NCBI GenBank assembly: GCA_000611775.1
Contig: KK106983.1
Coordinates: forward strand, 623,542 to 687,541
From: Umbilicaria muhlenbergii
Taxonomy: Eukaryota; Ascomycota; Lecanoromycetes; Umbilicariales; Umbilicariaceae
Direction: 5' to 3'
DNA: 64,000 bases
The notes under the pieces are model-generated. The model was not told the origin of the DNA. It made no database searches and saw nothing but the letters and a program-made list of their open reading frames with translations. Positions 1-13,780 of this stretch are shown piece by piece (position 1 is the first letter of the stretch; the number at the start of each line of letters is the position of its first letter). The translations under genes and the position numbers were made by a program.

Positions 1-1026
1 AGAAAATCGAAGACATCTCCACCCGCTACATCCGCCAAAACTGCGCCGTCTACTCTCAAGATGTCCCCCTCGCCACCGCCCGCCAGATCGAAGGCGTGCG
101 TGCCGTCTTCGGCGAAACTTACCCGGACCCTGTCCGCGTCGTCTCCGTCGGCGTCGAGGTGGAAGAACTCCTCAAGAACGTCCGCGACCCGGCCTGGCGC
201 CAAGTCAGCGTCGAATTCTGCGGCGGCACCCACGTCGCCAAAACCTCCGACATCAAAGACCTCGTCATCCTCGAGGAAAGCGGTATCGCCAAGGGGATCC
301 GTCGCATCATCGCCGTCACAGGGGAGGACGCCCACGCGGTGCAGCGCGTCGCGGACGACTTCAGCGAGCGCTTGGCCCGCCTCGAGAAGATGCCGCATGG
401 AGCCGAGAAGGAAACCGAGGTCAAAACCACCACTGCCGATCTGAACCAACTCTCCATCTCAGCGCTCACGAAATCCGCGTTCCGAGACCGGTTCGCGAAG
501 ATTCAGAAACAAGTTTTGGATGAGCAGAAGGCGCAGCAGAAGGCTGAGAGCAAGAAGGCTCTTGATGCGGTGACGGAATATTTCGCGCAGCCGGGGAACG
601 AGGATAGGAAGGTGCTGGTGGTGAAATTACCGATTTCGTCCGCTAATGCGAAGGCGGTAAGTGAGGCGATTAACTTCGTTAAAGCGAAGAGGAGGGATAA
701 GAGTGTTTATCTATTTGCGGCGGATGAGGGCGAGGGGGAGGGGAGGGTCGTGCATGGGTGTTATGTCTCGGAGGTATGCTCCCAATTCTTTTTCTCCCTT
801 CTCCGAACTACCCTGTTCTGGACTGGAATGTTAAGGTTGACTATGCGAACAGGAAGCGAATCAAGCCGGTGCGTCTGCGTCCGAATGGGCGAATGCTGTC
901 GCGGCCGTCGTGGGCGGGAAGGCGGGAGGGAAGGGGGCGACGAGTATTGGGAATGGGACGGATGCAGGGAAGGTGGATGAGGCGGTGGAGAGGGCGAGGG
1001 AGTATTTGGAGCGGTTGAAGTTGTGA
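1..1026 (+). CDS. ALA1: alanyl-tRNA synthetase, C-terminal part (5' end outside window)
   Basis: Charges tRNA-Ala and edits mischarged tRNA; fungi use one gene for the cytosolic and mitochondrial enzymes. The window opens inside the gene, in the frame whose first full codon is at position 3. Two exons are visible: up to 773 and 853-1026, joined by a GTATGC...ACAG intron in phase 0. They encode the last 314 residues. Early in this part is the zinc-binding EFCGGTHV motif of the editing domain. The tail is the DHHA1-type C-terminal domain, recognisable by [10 protein letters not shown] and SIGNGTD, followed by an ordinary ending and TGA. The catalytic half lies to the left of the window. Codon ends change from C to G at about position 480 and the last 500 bases are strongly G-rich. 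Family assignment is very secure. Confidence 0.95.
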
Positions 1027-1800
1027 TGGGTTCGGGGAGATTGCCTGGTCCAAGCATTGGGGGGTTCTATTGTTGCTACCATAGTTGGGCTTGTACGCTT
1101 TCAGGTAGATGCTTGGAGAGAAGCTTTGTTGTGCAGCAACAAGAGCAGACTCTACTAGACCCTTTGGATGCTACTGCTCACATCGTGGGCCTTTGCTGCA
1201 GATCGGGTTCACTGTGCAATTACGGACAGTATAGTGGTGGAGAAAACTCTAAATCCGCGTAGGCCGTACACCCGCTCAGCCAACTGAGCAGAACGCACAG
1301 AAACAAACTTCGTACAGTTCCCTCAAGCATATGTACTCCCACAGTTCACGACAGAAAACCCCATTGAACTATTCCGTCCATCCATTCGTGAAAAAAGATC
1401 TCCACGAGGCGACATGATGCAGCAAATTCGCCCTTTACCAAACTTTAACAATCTTTCCTACACATCTGCACCGCAGACCCCCAGCTGTCCTAACATGAAA
1501 GAGATATCATCAGTACCACACTATCTAACGTGAAATAATCCCCCACTCCCCCTTCGCCAACGCTGCGTAAAATCATGCTGTGAAAATGAGCGTAAAACCA
1601 GGAACCGGAGACCGGAAGAGGCGCCTCCGGATGCCGTTGAGAATGCGTCCCCGCTGTACAAATATCCCTGAGGTTCAGTCGCGAATGTGAAGCCTGCGTA
1701 ACGCCGGACTCCCTTGGGAGATATGACCGCGGAGGAAGGCGCAAACAGGACACCAGCACTTTTGAGGAACGAAAGACTTCAAGCCTTAAGCCACGGGAAC
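1027..1800. other. intergenic, convergent 3' ends
   Basis: 774 bases between the stop codons of the alanyl-tRNA synthetase and the RING protein. Only short, unconserved reading frames are present. I see no RNA gene or repeat; it should hold both 3' UTRs. Confidence 0.6.
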
Positions 1801-3196
1801 TCAGTTCCCAGACTCCAATTGTCGAGGTGTACGACTATCTCCAGATGTGCTGATCTCCGGCGCCTGATTCGCCGCCGGAGCGTTTTCGTTTCTCCTCAAC
1901 CGACCCGGCAAGGACGTGAAAGTTTGCCTCATTCTCGACCTCCAGCCGCTTGGTGGAGTTGCCTCGGTCGTTGCCTCTGCAGGAGTTGCACGCCTTGGTG
2001 GCCGTTGGGTTCGTTGCACGGCGGGAAAGCCGTAGCCATTGCGAGCTTCTGTATGTGAGATGGTCATGAAACGCCCAGGTAATATCATCCGAGGCCTGAA
2101 CGGTGTACCACCACGAGCTCCCATGAACGCATATTGCGGTGGAGCGGGCGTATCAATCCTGTTACCTGTCCAACCGAGCGGGGCACGACGACCACCGGCC
2201 CCTGCAGCTTCGGCAGCGGTTTCACCTTCCGCGCGGGGTTTGGGGACGTAGTAGTCGGCTTTGCACAGAGGACAACAAGCCCGACGGCTGGTGAGCCAGG
2301 GATCCAGACAGCTGTGGTGGAAAGCATGACCACAGGTGAGACCACGGACGTCATCATCATCTTCGAGAGTATCCAAACAGATGGCGCACGAATCACCAGG
2401 ATTGGCGAGCATTTCTGTAGGAACAGCAGTCTGGATTTGATCGTCGTCTTCTGCATCGGCTTCTTCGTCCTCACGGACTTCTTGCGATGGAGAGCGTACG
2501 TGTATAGAATGATCAACAGCCTTGGACTCGTGTAAATGTGAATGAGCTTCAGCACTATGCTGATGTGAAGTAGCCGGGTCTGGATCCGATAAAGGTAGTG
2601 AAGTCACTTCTCCTTCTTGTTTCTTTTCATGTAGAGCGGACGATGCAGCCGTGGATGGTCGAGGCTCATTGTCGGACTGAGCAGTATCCTGGTATGGTGG
2701 GACAGCACTCCCTTCATGCTTGACACTAGCGGCTCGACTCGGTGGAGCTGCCACTCCACCAGCAGTTGGTAACCCTTCATCAGCACGTGAAGACATCCAA
2801 GCCTTGTATTTGGTCAAGGGGAAGCGTTCGTTGACTTCGTCTATTGTCATCAGTTTCTTTTCCCTCCTCCTTCGGTGGGCCCGAGGTATTGCGGCCAAGT
2901 CGATGGGTTCGCCATTCTCATCGTTTCTTGGTATCCTATTCCTCTGGTTGTAGCGGAAGCAGTATTTGACACCAACGATGATCCTGTGTAGGATCACTAG
3001 TAAGCAATTGGTGATGGATGTAGGGGTCCCATGAATGCGGCACAGTAGAAACATACCACAGATTGGTGAACACAACCCCGAATCCCAAAGCAACGAAGAA
3101 GAGCAGAGGAGAACTAGTCGGACCTCCTCCGCCGCCGCCGGAGCTTGATGTGGTTGGTCCTGCTGGAGCGGATGAGGTGGCGGTGGGGGACGACAT
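1801..3196 (-). CDS. single-pass membrane RING-H2 protein, putative E3 ubiquitin ligase
   Basis: Two exons, 3196-3057 and 2983-1801, joined by a 73 bp GTATGT...ACAG intron that splits a Trp codon; 440 residues. The N-terminus is a Ser/Thr/Gly-rich stretch with a run of glycines, then one hydrophobic segment at about residues 30-55 ([13 protein letters not shown] and following) that should be a transmembrane helix. A basic stretch follows (RRRREKK), then a low-complexity acidic region. A RING-H2 finger starts with CAICLDTL, has the central [14 protein letters not shown], and ends with CCPLCKADY. The C-terminal third is Pro/Arg/Thr-rich. Membrane RING-H2 proteins of this layout recruit an E2 and ubiquitinate membrane or lumenal clients, but substrate and organelle cannot be told from sequence. 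The intron falls inside the membrane segment. Ring chemistry is secure; the specific role is unknown. Confidence 0.88.
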
Positions 3197-5279
3197 GGCT
3201 GACGAAGTGGAAGGTTGACCTCCTACAACGGATGAGATTAAGGCACAACTGTAAGTCTAATGAGCCGGTCTCACCTAGAGTCCGTACTACCACAGGGATG
3301 GAGTCTTCGATGAATGCTTCTAGCGCCGCGACGTTGTGGTGTCTGTAACACGACCAGGCTCTGCTTCAACGCAAGAGCCCAGATGTAAGAGGTATAAAGG
3401 CGGTATTATCGCGGGAGTTCCGAGTCCATCGACTGCGGGGTTGTGTCAGATTATAACAATCGATAGACCAAGTCGATGATATTTGATGAGTTCTGCGGCA
3501 CAGCGTTTCGTCTTGGAGTTGAGGTAGTAGTGAACAAATATGTCAATGACGGCCAAGGACCCCTGCGGCGTCTGGCGGAGCTAAGCGCAGAGACAAAAGC
3601 GAGAGTCAGTGGATGGAATGCGATTCATCAACAACGGTGTCATTGAAGTGAGTCGCCACGTTGATGCCGAAACGGAGCGTCGAGGGTGGATCAATGCAAG
3701 GTCGCAAGGCCTGCCAAGATGTCGAAAGGTAAAGGTGGGTGAAGGGTGCAGGAGGTGGACTTGGGAGGTGAAGGTGGTGGTGGAGAGAGCGGCGAGTTGC
3801 CAAGATCCCCAAGAGTCCAGCCAGCGTGTTGAGCGTGCAGCCGCTCGGGCGAGATTCCCACACAATGAAAATGGCCTCAGGAGCCGGGCACCTCCCTTGC
3901 GCTTATTCCCTCACTCGTCGGCTCGGTATCGCTTTGTATCGCTTTGTATCACTTGGTATCACTTGGTTCCTGATTGACGCAAGGTCTTGACTGTTGATAT
4001 TTGGTGGAGACGGGCATGTCCGAGTAGTTCACACAGCGACACTCGCTTCTCTAACGTCAACGGTCGTATGACAACTCCATCGCCACTGTCGAGATCGAGT
4101 AGGGATCACTTCCGTGCTGTGCCGTGGCTCGTGATTGTGCTGATCACTAGGTCGGAGCAGGGCACCTCCTCAGAAGGCTAGCCGTGATTTGTCCTTTCAA
4201 TGCCCAGAAAAGCTTGCTTTTGGGCTGAGGGCCCTTATTTGCCGCAAGCCTGGGTTCGTCACGATTCTTCTTGAGGGGGGTGGCGCACCTGATTTTTGAT
4301 TGGTGGGCGTAACATCTACGACCCATCGAGACAGCGAACAAATTGCCAGACACCACTTGACCGCATTCATGCTACCACCTAGGTTAGATAAGACACCATC
4401 CGGAGAGCTGCAGTAGGCGACACTGGTTCCACGACGAGACTGTAAAGTGTAAAACATTATTCATACAGTTATATTGAGAAACTCCAAGCTTCTATGTGAA
4501 GGGCTTCTAGATAATGCAGGTGCCCGGTGTCACCAAAGCTCCACAAGTGAACAAAAGAGGGTCCTGGCAGAGCTATTGAAGGACCGAGCACAGCCAGTTG
4601 ACCAATGACTGTATTTGCGAACATTATTTGGACAATGGTTAAGATCTCCCGTCCCAAAGTCCGTAAATAATGACTTGAAGGGTAGAGGGCATAAAAGTTG
4701 TTCGCGTTTCAACACAATGAATGGGCTAATCGCTGCGCTCGCCCGTGCTACCGTCAAATCGGTTGAAGGGGCCTGGCCAGACTGTGAGCCACTGTTTGCT
4801 ACTTGTGAGCAGTAACGAATCTGTCCGGTCCCATATCTGAAGGCCTGCTACTCGTACTGCATCGCCATTCCTAAAGCTTCGCATCCATGGTAACAGAGTC
4901 GCCACCTCCAAATCGCATGGCCAACCTTCCCGTCAATCCACGACCGAGCCGGCGGCACCCTCTTCGGGCCAAGTTCCTGAATTCCCACACCAAGCGCATC
5001 TAGCCCACGCAAGCTTTTGATTATCTGTGTGGAAGAGGCTATCCCGAGCCTTGGCTGCACGATTCGGTCCGTGCTAGTCGATCGATTCCACATCATCAGA
5101 AGCTAGAGACATCCTTTTCGGCGTCCCTAATTCCCGAAAGGAACGCAGCCCGCGCCCTGTCGAAGGCTTCCAAATTTTCCGAAAGAGTGACGCATGCACC
5201 ATCGATTGTTCGTGGATCTGGACCAGGTAGCTTATTCAGACGGCAGCGCTGCATCGAGCCTTGTCGTAGGGAGCACATC
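3197..5279. other. 2.1 kb gene-free stretch
   Basis: It lies between the divergent starts of the RING gene and cyclophilin H. Short frames occur on both strands (the longest about 120 codons at 3609-3977), but none shows recognisable protein motifs, and frames on both strands overlap one another. One small tandem repeat sits at 3926-3967. I see no tRNA-like B box with a matching A box. It presumably carries both promoters. Confidence 0.5.
3926..3967. repeat. short tandem repeat, 10-base period
   Basis: Two copies of GTATCGCTTT are followed by two close variants of GTATCACTTG, head to tail. It is a simple sequence repeat in non-coding DNA with no evident function. Confidence 0.7.
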
Positions 5280-6262
5280 ATGGCGGCTGCTGCTAATCCC
5301 GTGGTCTTCTTTGACCTAACCCTAGGAGGTCAGTGCACGCGGTTACTGCCAATAGTCTGAAGATATCCCTTGCTGTCTATATGCGTGTTATTTCATTCAG
5401 TGGTTTGTGTATCAAAAGTTCGTCGAACATGCAGAGCAATTACAGTGTATTACTTCGCAAACTACTCTTCCTCACTCCTTACTTGGCGTGTCTCAGGTCT
5501 CTCTATGCGGTGACAATGTAATGTCCGCACCTAACATCGCTCCCAGGAGAACCCCTCGGCCGCATCAAAATGGAGCTCTTCGCAGACACCACCCCCAAAA
5601 CCGCCGAAAACTTCCGCCAATACTGCACCGGTGAGACCAAGAACGCGCAAGGCCGACCCCAAGGCTACAAAGGCAGCAAGTTCCACCGAGTCGTACGTAA
5701 TCCCCGTCCAAAAGCTCCCCCCCGGTCCAAAACTCTTATTCAATACACCTCTGCACTTGGCTAACCACAGAGAATCACACAGATCAAAGACTTTATGATC
5801 CAAGGCGGCGACTTCCTCAACGGCGACGGCACCGGCAGCGCCTGCATCTACGGTACCAAATCCTTCGCCGACGAAAACTTCACCTTGAAACACGACACCG
5901 CCGGACTTCTCAGCATGGCCGTTCGTCTTCCCTCCCCCCACCTCCCGTCAAATCTCACTTGTGCACATGCGTCATGCTCTGCAACTCCTCACACTCCTTC
6001 CTCGACCTTTACACTCCCTCCTCAACCCCCTTCCCCAACCGATTCCTGCACGCACTAAACAGCCCTGCAGAACTCCGGCCCCAACACCAACGGTAGCCAA
6101 TTCTTCATCACCACGCAGCCGGCCCCCTTCCTCAATAACAAGCATGTCGTCTTCGGCAAAGTTGTTGATGGCATGGATGTTGTGCATAAAGTCGAGCATA
6201 CGAGGACGCGGGGCGAGAGGCCGGCGGCTGATGTTGTGGTTGCGCAGTGTGGCGAGATGTAA
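5280..6262 (+). CDS. cyp3: peptidyl-prolyl cis-trans isomerase H (spliceosomal cyclophilin)
   Basis: Cyclophilin H binds the U4/U6 snRNP protein Prp4 in the tri-snRNP. Four exons, 5280-5328, 5547-5692, 5783-5920 and 6071-6262, give 174 residues, close to the human protein (177). Intron 1 is long for this window (218 bp); intron 3 has an unusual GTTCGT donor. The protein begins [12 protein letters not shown], then [19 protein letters not shown], the catalytic FHRV and [22 protein letters not shown] and [13 protein letters not shown], and ends AQCGEM, an ending shared with human PPIH. The position that is Trp121 in cyclophilin A, and is Trp in human PPIH, is Phe here ([10 protein letters not shown]). 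Its 3' end faces the ZIP transporter. Codon use is C-rich until about 6150, then G-rich. Confidence 0.95.
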
Positions 6263-6548
6263 GGGATTAGAGGGGGGGAGGACGAAGGGGTTGTTTGAGC
6301 AACTGGTTAGCATCTGAGGTTGCAAGTTGCTGAAGGGTTAGGGGGGGGAACGCAGGAACAAACAAAGCCAGTGCGGCAAAAGTTGCGGAAAGCTTCTATA
6401 TCAGTCCCCTAGCGGACACGGTAGATCTCTATATCCCTCTCCTCCGAATACTAACAACAGACATACATATGCATAAAAGATCCCCACCACCTAACTCCTG
6501 GCCATGCATGATCGAAAGCCCACCCACATAAACAAACGTCCCTCCTCC
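6263..6548. other. convergent intergenic region
   Basis: 286 bases between the stops of cyclophilin H and the ZIP transporter. It is G-rich on the plus strand in its left part and C-rich towards 6500. No further feature is visible. Confidence 0.6.
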
Positions 6549-8036
6549 TCACGCCCACGCCCCCACCAGCGCCATAAGCAAGCTACCGCCGACCACCGCC
6601 CCACAAGCCTCCACCCTCCTCCTCCCCCTCAACGTCTGATAACTCCCCTCACTCAAAAAATCCTCCGCCAACAACTCCACCAACCCGGCAAAAAGCAACA
6701 ACCCACTACTAACCGCATTCATAACCCCCACCATCAACAACCCCGCCTGCCCCTCCGGATCATAAAGCCCATGAACCGCCAACCCGATCGCCTGCCCCAC
6801 CGGCGTCGTCGTCCCGTACGCGAGCGCCATAAGCCACGGTTTCGGCGAGGAAGGAGGGAAGGAAGTTATGGCTGCGATGCGGGAGCCGAGGGCGAGGCCT
6901 TCGAAGGTTTGGTGGAAGGAGATGGCTACGAGGAGGACGATGAAAGAGGTGCCGGTTGCGACGGAGAGGGCGAGGCCGATGAAGATGCTGTGGAAGAGGA
7001 TGCCGGCTTCGAGGAGGAGGCATTGGAGGAGGAGCTTTTGTTGGGTTTGGTGGGGGGAGAGGGTGGTTGGTGTGGCGGTGGGGGAGGGGTGCCGTGGACG
7101 ATGATGGTGGCGTTGGGTGGTGGGGTGGAGCAGGCCGGTTGCGTCTGCGGTTGTGGGGTCGAGCTCGTCGAGATCGAGGTCTGACTCGTTGTCGCCTGAG
7201 GCTTCGTCATTGTGTTCGTCGAACTTGGGCGTGTCGGGCGAATGGGTAGTGTCGTCCCAGACGGAGGGCGACATCCCTGCAACTAGATGCTCCGAGGACC
7301 CTTCCTCTAGCCCCAGAGCCATGCTGTTACGCCGACCGTTCACGGCAAGTTTGGTTTGCTTAAGGGGCTTACTCGTGACCGGAGAAAGTCGGATGTGACC
7401 ATTACCTGTGTGCTTGTGAGCCGGATGCTCCTGCTCTTCGGGTACCGTGTCGTATTCGCTGCCGTGCATATGCCCTGCGCCCCTTGTAGCAAAGAACATC
7501 TCGATTCCAACAACTATGAGGACGGAAGTCATGGCTATGAGACCCGCCATTGCGGGATATCCCTCGTTCCAAAAAGAGGGGAGACATGGATCGGTGAGAG
7601 AGACGAAGGCGGTGGGTAGAAGGTGGACAAATGCCGTGGCGATCAAGACGCCGGTGCCGAAATGACGGGACAGGAAGAGAATATGGTGGGGCACTGGTAT
7701 TCTCGGGAAGCGGCGTACTATGATGGGAAAAGAGCATGCTGTATACCTGTCAATGAATGATCGCAGATTTCAAGGAAGTTCACCAACCTGCAGTGCTGAG
7801 CACCAAAATGAGGACAAGAGCCCCAACATGTAGGGAAGTGTTGTAAGCCCCTTTGACATGCCCAGATCCGCAGGCTGGCTTCTGGGGCCCATCTTGTCTT
7901 CGACTCAGCTCAGCTTGTAGAATATGGGTTGGTATATCGGTCCATGCTTTGAGTTGTGTCAGTTAAGCACTTTAGGGAGACAAAGCAGTATGAAGCGCAT
8001 GATACCTCCCGCGAAACCTGACGCTGGCGCATGCAT
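6549..8036 (-). CDS. ZIP-family zinc/iron transporter
   Basis: Imports Zn2+ or Fe2+ into the cytosol, at the plasma membrane or from an organelle. Three exons, 8036-8006, 7913-7788 and 7738-6549, give 448 residues. The 49 bp second intron is certain from conservation (LHVGALVLILVLSTA joined to CSFPIIVRRFP). The first intron, with branch site TTAACTGAC and an AAG acceptor, is inferred because the frame upstream otherwise lacks an ATG. Transmembrane segments I-III come first, including HFGTGVLIATAFVHLLP. A long loop follows with His-rich QRHHHRPRH, the likely metal-binding variable region. Then come the metal-site helices IV (HSIFIGLALS) and V (HQTFEGLALG) and three more helices. This is the usual fungal ZIP layout. 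Substrate cannot be decided; Zrt1/Zrt2-like uptake is a reasonable guess. Confidence 0.92.
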
Positions 8037-8398
8037 GCTTCTCAATTAACACAGGATGACTCCGTCCCATTCTCAACTCTATTTCAAGATGAGATCGAGC
8101 ACTGGTGTTGGATCAGCTTCGGAGAGATTAGTGTTTACTTTCAGCCTGTCAAATACCCTTGATCCGGGTTTATTGTTGGTCCGGCCGATCCGGGCCTCCG
8201 TGCTGACCAGCCCTACAGATCGTTACATGTACTCGTATTTCATTGGTTCATGCATATGTAGATACATTCTGAAACATGACTTTCACACATGTCAATCTAC
8301 GTGGCTTGAAGCCTGGGACAGACATCGCGAGTAGGCGATAGTATTTACGTAAGCTAAGAATTATCATTGGCAACATCCGTATACGCTTTTGTTTCTTG

Positions 8399-9840
<1,442 letters not shown>

Positions 9841-10116
9841 GTTTGCAGATTCCTAGCCTTCAGTCATGAAAGGGTTAGGTGGCAGTATTGATACCTTGCG
9901 CTGAAGATAGAAATTAGGAATTGGAGGCTTTAGAGCTCGGGAACTAGCGTTTTACAATCGTCCGTTGCCGGAGCTAAGCACGCTAAGTAATCTTAAATAA
10001 AGTTGAGGCTCAAGTGTTAGCGTGAAGCAACCAGCCCTGCGAAATGCATAAAAGATCTCGCGTGGACCCAGCTCGCCCAGTCAAGGTGGAGGCAAAGGAC
10101 CACAAGTGCCGCTACG
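9841..10116. promoter_or_regulatory. shared divergent promoter region ERG10 / SNU114
   Basis: 276 bases between two divergent ATGs must hold both promoters and leaders. An ATTGG (CCAAT on the minus strand) lies at 9920-9924. No TATA box is clear. The promoter role is inferred from position only. Confidence 0.5.
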
Positions 10117-13100
10117 ATGGATGATCTATATGACGAGTAGGCAATCTCATCTCTGAGCCTAGTTGTACCTACTGATTGTTCTCGTACAGGTTCGGAAACT
10201 TCATTGGGGAGGCGGAAGAATCCGAGGAAGAGTCGCAACATGGCGCAAACGGCGCGGATGCCTATGTCTACGACGAAGACGCGGAGGAAGATGCGGCGGT
10301 TAATGACCAGCAGTTGATGGAGCTCGACGGTCAGTCCTCTCACACTTTCCGCTAGTATTATAGCTTATAAGTACTCCTCTTAGCAGACGATGGACCTTCG
10401 AATGCCGTTGTGTTGCACGAAGATAAGCAATATTATCCCACCGCGCAACAAGTCTATGGCCCAGATGTGGAAACGATGGTCCAGGAAGAAGATGCGCAGC
10501 CTCTGTCCCAACCAATCATTGCGCCGATACAGCAAAAGAAGTTTACTGTTCAAGAGGCCGATTTACCACCTGTATACTTCGCGCGCGAATTCATGACGGA
10601 TTTGATGAATTTTCCAGAGCAAATTAGGAACATAGCATTTGCTGGGCATTTGCATCATGGTAAGACGGCGTTGATGGACATGTTGGTCATGCAAACGCAT
10701 GATATCAATGATCGACTTGAAAAGAAGACCGGTAGAAAGCGAGACGAACAATTACGATACACAGATGTACATGTGCTAGAGCGGGAGCGAGGCATATCAA
10801 TAAAATCCGCACCGATGAGTCTCGTGTTGCAGGGTACGAGAGGGAAATCACATCTTTTGAATATCCTGGACACGCCAGGCCATGTCAACTTTGTCGATGA
10901 AGTAGCAGCTTCATTACGGCTTGTCGATGGTGTTGTCCTGGTCGTAGATGTGGTTGAAGGCGTTCAGATCAACACAGAACAGATCATAAAGTACGCCGTA
11001 CAGGAAGATCTACCGCTTACCTTGATAGTCAACAAAATGGATCGACTGATACTGGAGCTCAAGCTACCACCAACGGACGCATACTTCAAACTGAAGCATG
11101 TTATCGAAGAGGTCAACACGGTCATTGAAAATGCTTTTCCGGGTCAAGGGGAGAAAAGGCGGTTGAGTCCCGAAAAGGGCAACGTCACCTTTGCCTGCAG
11201 CAGTATGGGATGGTGTTTCACCCTCCCCTCATTTGCCAAGATGTACGCCGACAGCTATCCTGATGTCGATCCAAAAGAATTCAGTGTGCGTTTGTGGGGT
11301 GACATATTTTTCAATCCGAAGAAGAGATCTTTCACACGGAAGGGCACAGAGGAGCGATCGAAGCGGACGTTTGTAAATTTTGTTTTGGAGCCAATTTACA
11401 AGCTATACTCACATACGATCAGTGAGAGTCCGGAAGATCTAAAAGAAACTCTGGCAACTCTTGGTATACATCTGAAACCATCTCAGTATAAGACAGATGC
11501 CAAAGATTTACTCAAGCTAGTTTGTGAGCAGTTCTTCGGTGCAGCCGAAGGTTTCGTCGATATGGTAGTCGAACATATTCCGTCCCCTGCTGAAGGAGCA
11601 AAGAAGAAATTCGATCGATACTACACAGGTCCTACAGATACCAAAGTAGCTGCAGCAATCGAGAAATGCAATCAAGACGGTCCTCTTATCGTTCAAATAA
11701 CCAAACTATTCAACACGTCAGATGCGACAGGGTTCAACGCTTTCGGTCGCGTCATGAGCGGTACAGCGAGAGCTGGGCAGCAAGTCCGGGTGTTAGGAGA
11801 AGGCTATACGCTAGACGATGAAGAAGACATGACTCTTTCAACAATTTCCGACACATGGATTGCTGAGACAAGATATCAAATACCAACAAGCGGCGTCCCC
11901 GCCGGCAATTGGGTTCTACTTAGCGGGATAGATAACTCTATTGTCAAAACAGCAACCTTAGTCCCTCCTCGCCTCGAAGACGATGAGGATGCATACATAT
12001 TCAAACCTATCAAGCACTTCACCGAATCCGTTTTCAAAGTTGCAGTTGAACCGATTAACCCCTCAGAACTGCCGAAAATGCTTGATGGTCTGCGGAAAAT
12101 CAACAAGAGCTATCCTCTCATCACCACCAAAGTCGAAGAATCGGGCGAGCATGTTATTCTCGGGACCGGCGAATTATACATGGACTGTGTCCTCCACGAC
12201 CTACGGCGGCTGTACTCAGAGATGGAGCTGAAAGTCTCCGATCCCGTCACGAGGTTTTGTGAAACCGTTGTGGAGACATCTGCAATCATGTGCTACGCTA
12301 TCACGCCGAACAAGAAGAACAAGATCACAATGGTTGCCGAGCCTCTCGACGAAGGCATCGCACAGGATATCGAAAGTGGTAAAGTTAGTATCAAGGATCC
12401 CATCCGAAAGGTTGGTCAGTTCTTCGTGGAGAACTACGATTGGGATAAGCTGGCATCGAGAAGCATATGGGCCTTTGGGCCGGATGAGATGGGACCCAAT
12501 ATTCTTCAAGATGATACCCTACCCTCACAAGTCGACAAGAAGCTCCTAAGCACAGTACGCGACACTATTCGACAAGGCTTCAGCTGGGGTACTCGAGAAG
12601 GACCGCTTTGTGAAGAACGTGAGTTCCTAGCCCCGTTGCCTCTTACATTATGCATTAATATCTAACGTATCCGTTATCTAGCAATCCGCAACACCAAGTT
12701 CAAAATTACCGACGTCTTTCTCGCCCCTGAAGCCATCTTCCGTGGCGGTGGCCAAATCATTCCCACCGCCCGCCGCGCCGTCTACTCTTCCTTCCTCATG
12801 GCCTCCCCCCGCCTCATGGAGCCCGTCTACACCTGCAGCATGACCGGCCCCGCCGACTCCGTCTCCTCGCTCTACACAGTCCTCGCACGTCGTCGCGGAC
12901 ACGTCCTCGCCGACGGTCCCATTGCCGGCACCCCGCTCTACTCTGTCCGCGGCCTGATCCCCGTGATTGATTCTTTCGGATTTGAAACGGATGTAAGAAT
13001 CCACACCCAAGGGCAGGCGACTGTCAGTCTAGTGTTCGACCGGTGGAGTGTTGTGCCGGGTGATCCGCTGGATAGGGAGGTTAAACTCAGGCCGTTGGAG

Positions 13101-13244
13101 ATGGCGAGTGTGCCGGCTACGGCGAGGGATTTCGTGCTTAAGACGAGGAGGAGGAAGGGCTTGAGTGAGGATGTTAGTGTGGGGAAGTTTTTGGAGCCGG
13201 AGCTGTATAAGGGGTTGAGGGAGGGGGGTGTGCTTGATGGATAG
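10117..13244 (+). CDS. SNU114: U5 snRNP GTPase Snu114 (EFTUD2 / Cwf10)
   Basis: An EF-2-like GTPase of the U5 snRNP that controls Brr2 and spliceosome activation and disassembly. Four exons, 10117-10136, 10190-10329, 10387-12618 and 12682-13244, give 984 residues, matching the family. The tiny first exon encodes MDDLYDE, and the spliced N-terminus MDDLYDEFGNFIGE matches the acidic EFTUD2 start. Then come [12 protein letters not shown], the P-loop [11 protein letters not shown]3 [12 protein letters not shown]4 NKMD, and EF-2-type domains II-V including [12 protein letters not shown] and [11 protein letters not shown]. The ending [17 protein letters not shown] is diagnostic of this subfamily against EF-2. 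Codon use switches from C-rich to G-rich at about 12960. The ATG was chosen from the conserved N-terminus. Confidence 0.96.
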
Positions 13245-13780
13245 GTAAGGAGTGTCGAATCGGAAAAGCCGGGCGTCGGAATCGGGATAGGTCTCCTGCG
13301 TTTGTGCACCGAATCGCAGATGAGGCCTTGCCCTCACTCCTTCTGGGCTGAATATTGGCTTGTGGCCGTCATTGGGGGCATTAGGGCTCCTTTTACATAG
13401 CTTAGTTAAACCATGGCTTCTAGCCCACCAATCCATTTATCGTGACAAGATGTTGTAGTTGCTGTTTCTCAGTTACACTTATAAGGAAGATAATCCCTGT
13501 GTGTGTCACATTTACAGCAGCCGCTGAGGTATCAGACCCACTAGGGTAATAGCCTTGCCAGAAGACTCTACTCTACTCTACTCATACCTTTTCTACAGCA
13601 GGTGGTGACGCTCAGCAACATACACCAACCACGTCCCCGAAAATTGGCGCACGTTTAGCCGTTACCCTTGTGGAACATATTGGTCCTGTTGAGAAACCAT
13701 TCGAGTTCAAGAGTAGTTGCCATCCGCTTGATCTAACTGAGTCGTTTTCCTCTCCTTTCAAATCTTGAATCGATTGCGCA
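13245..13780. other. intergenic, SNU114 3' end to PFA4 start
   Basis: 536 bases. It contains a short CTCTA-type repeat (13567-13583) but no convincing gene. It should carry the SNU114 3' UTR and the PFA4 promoter. Confidence 0.5.
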
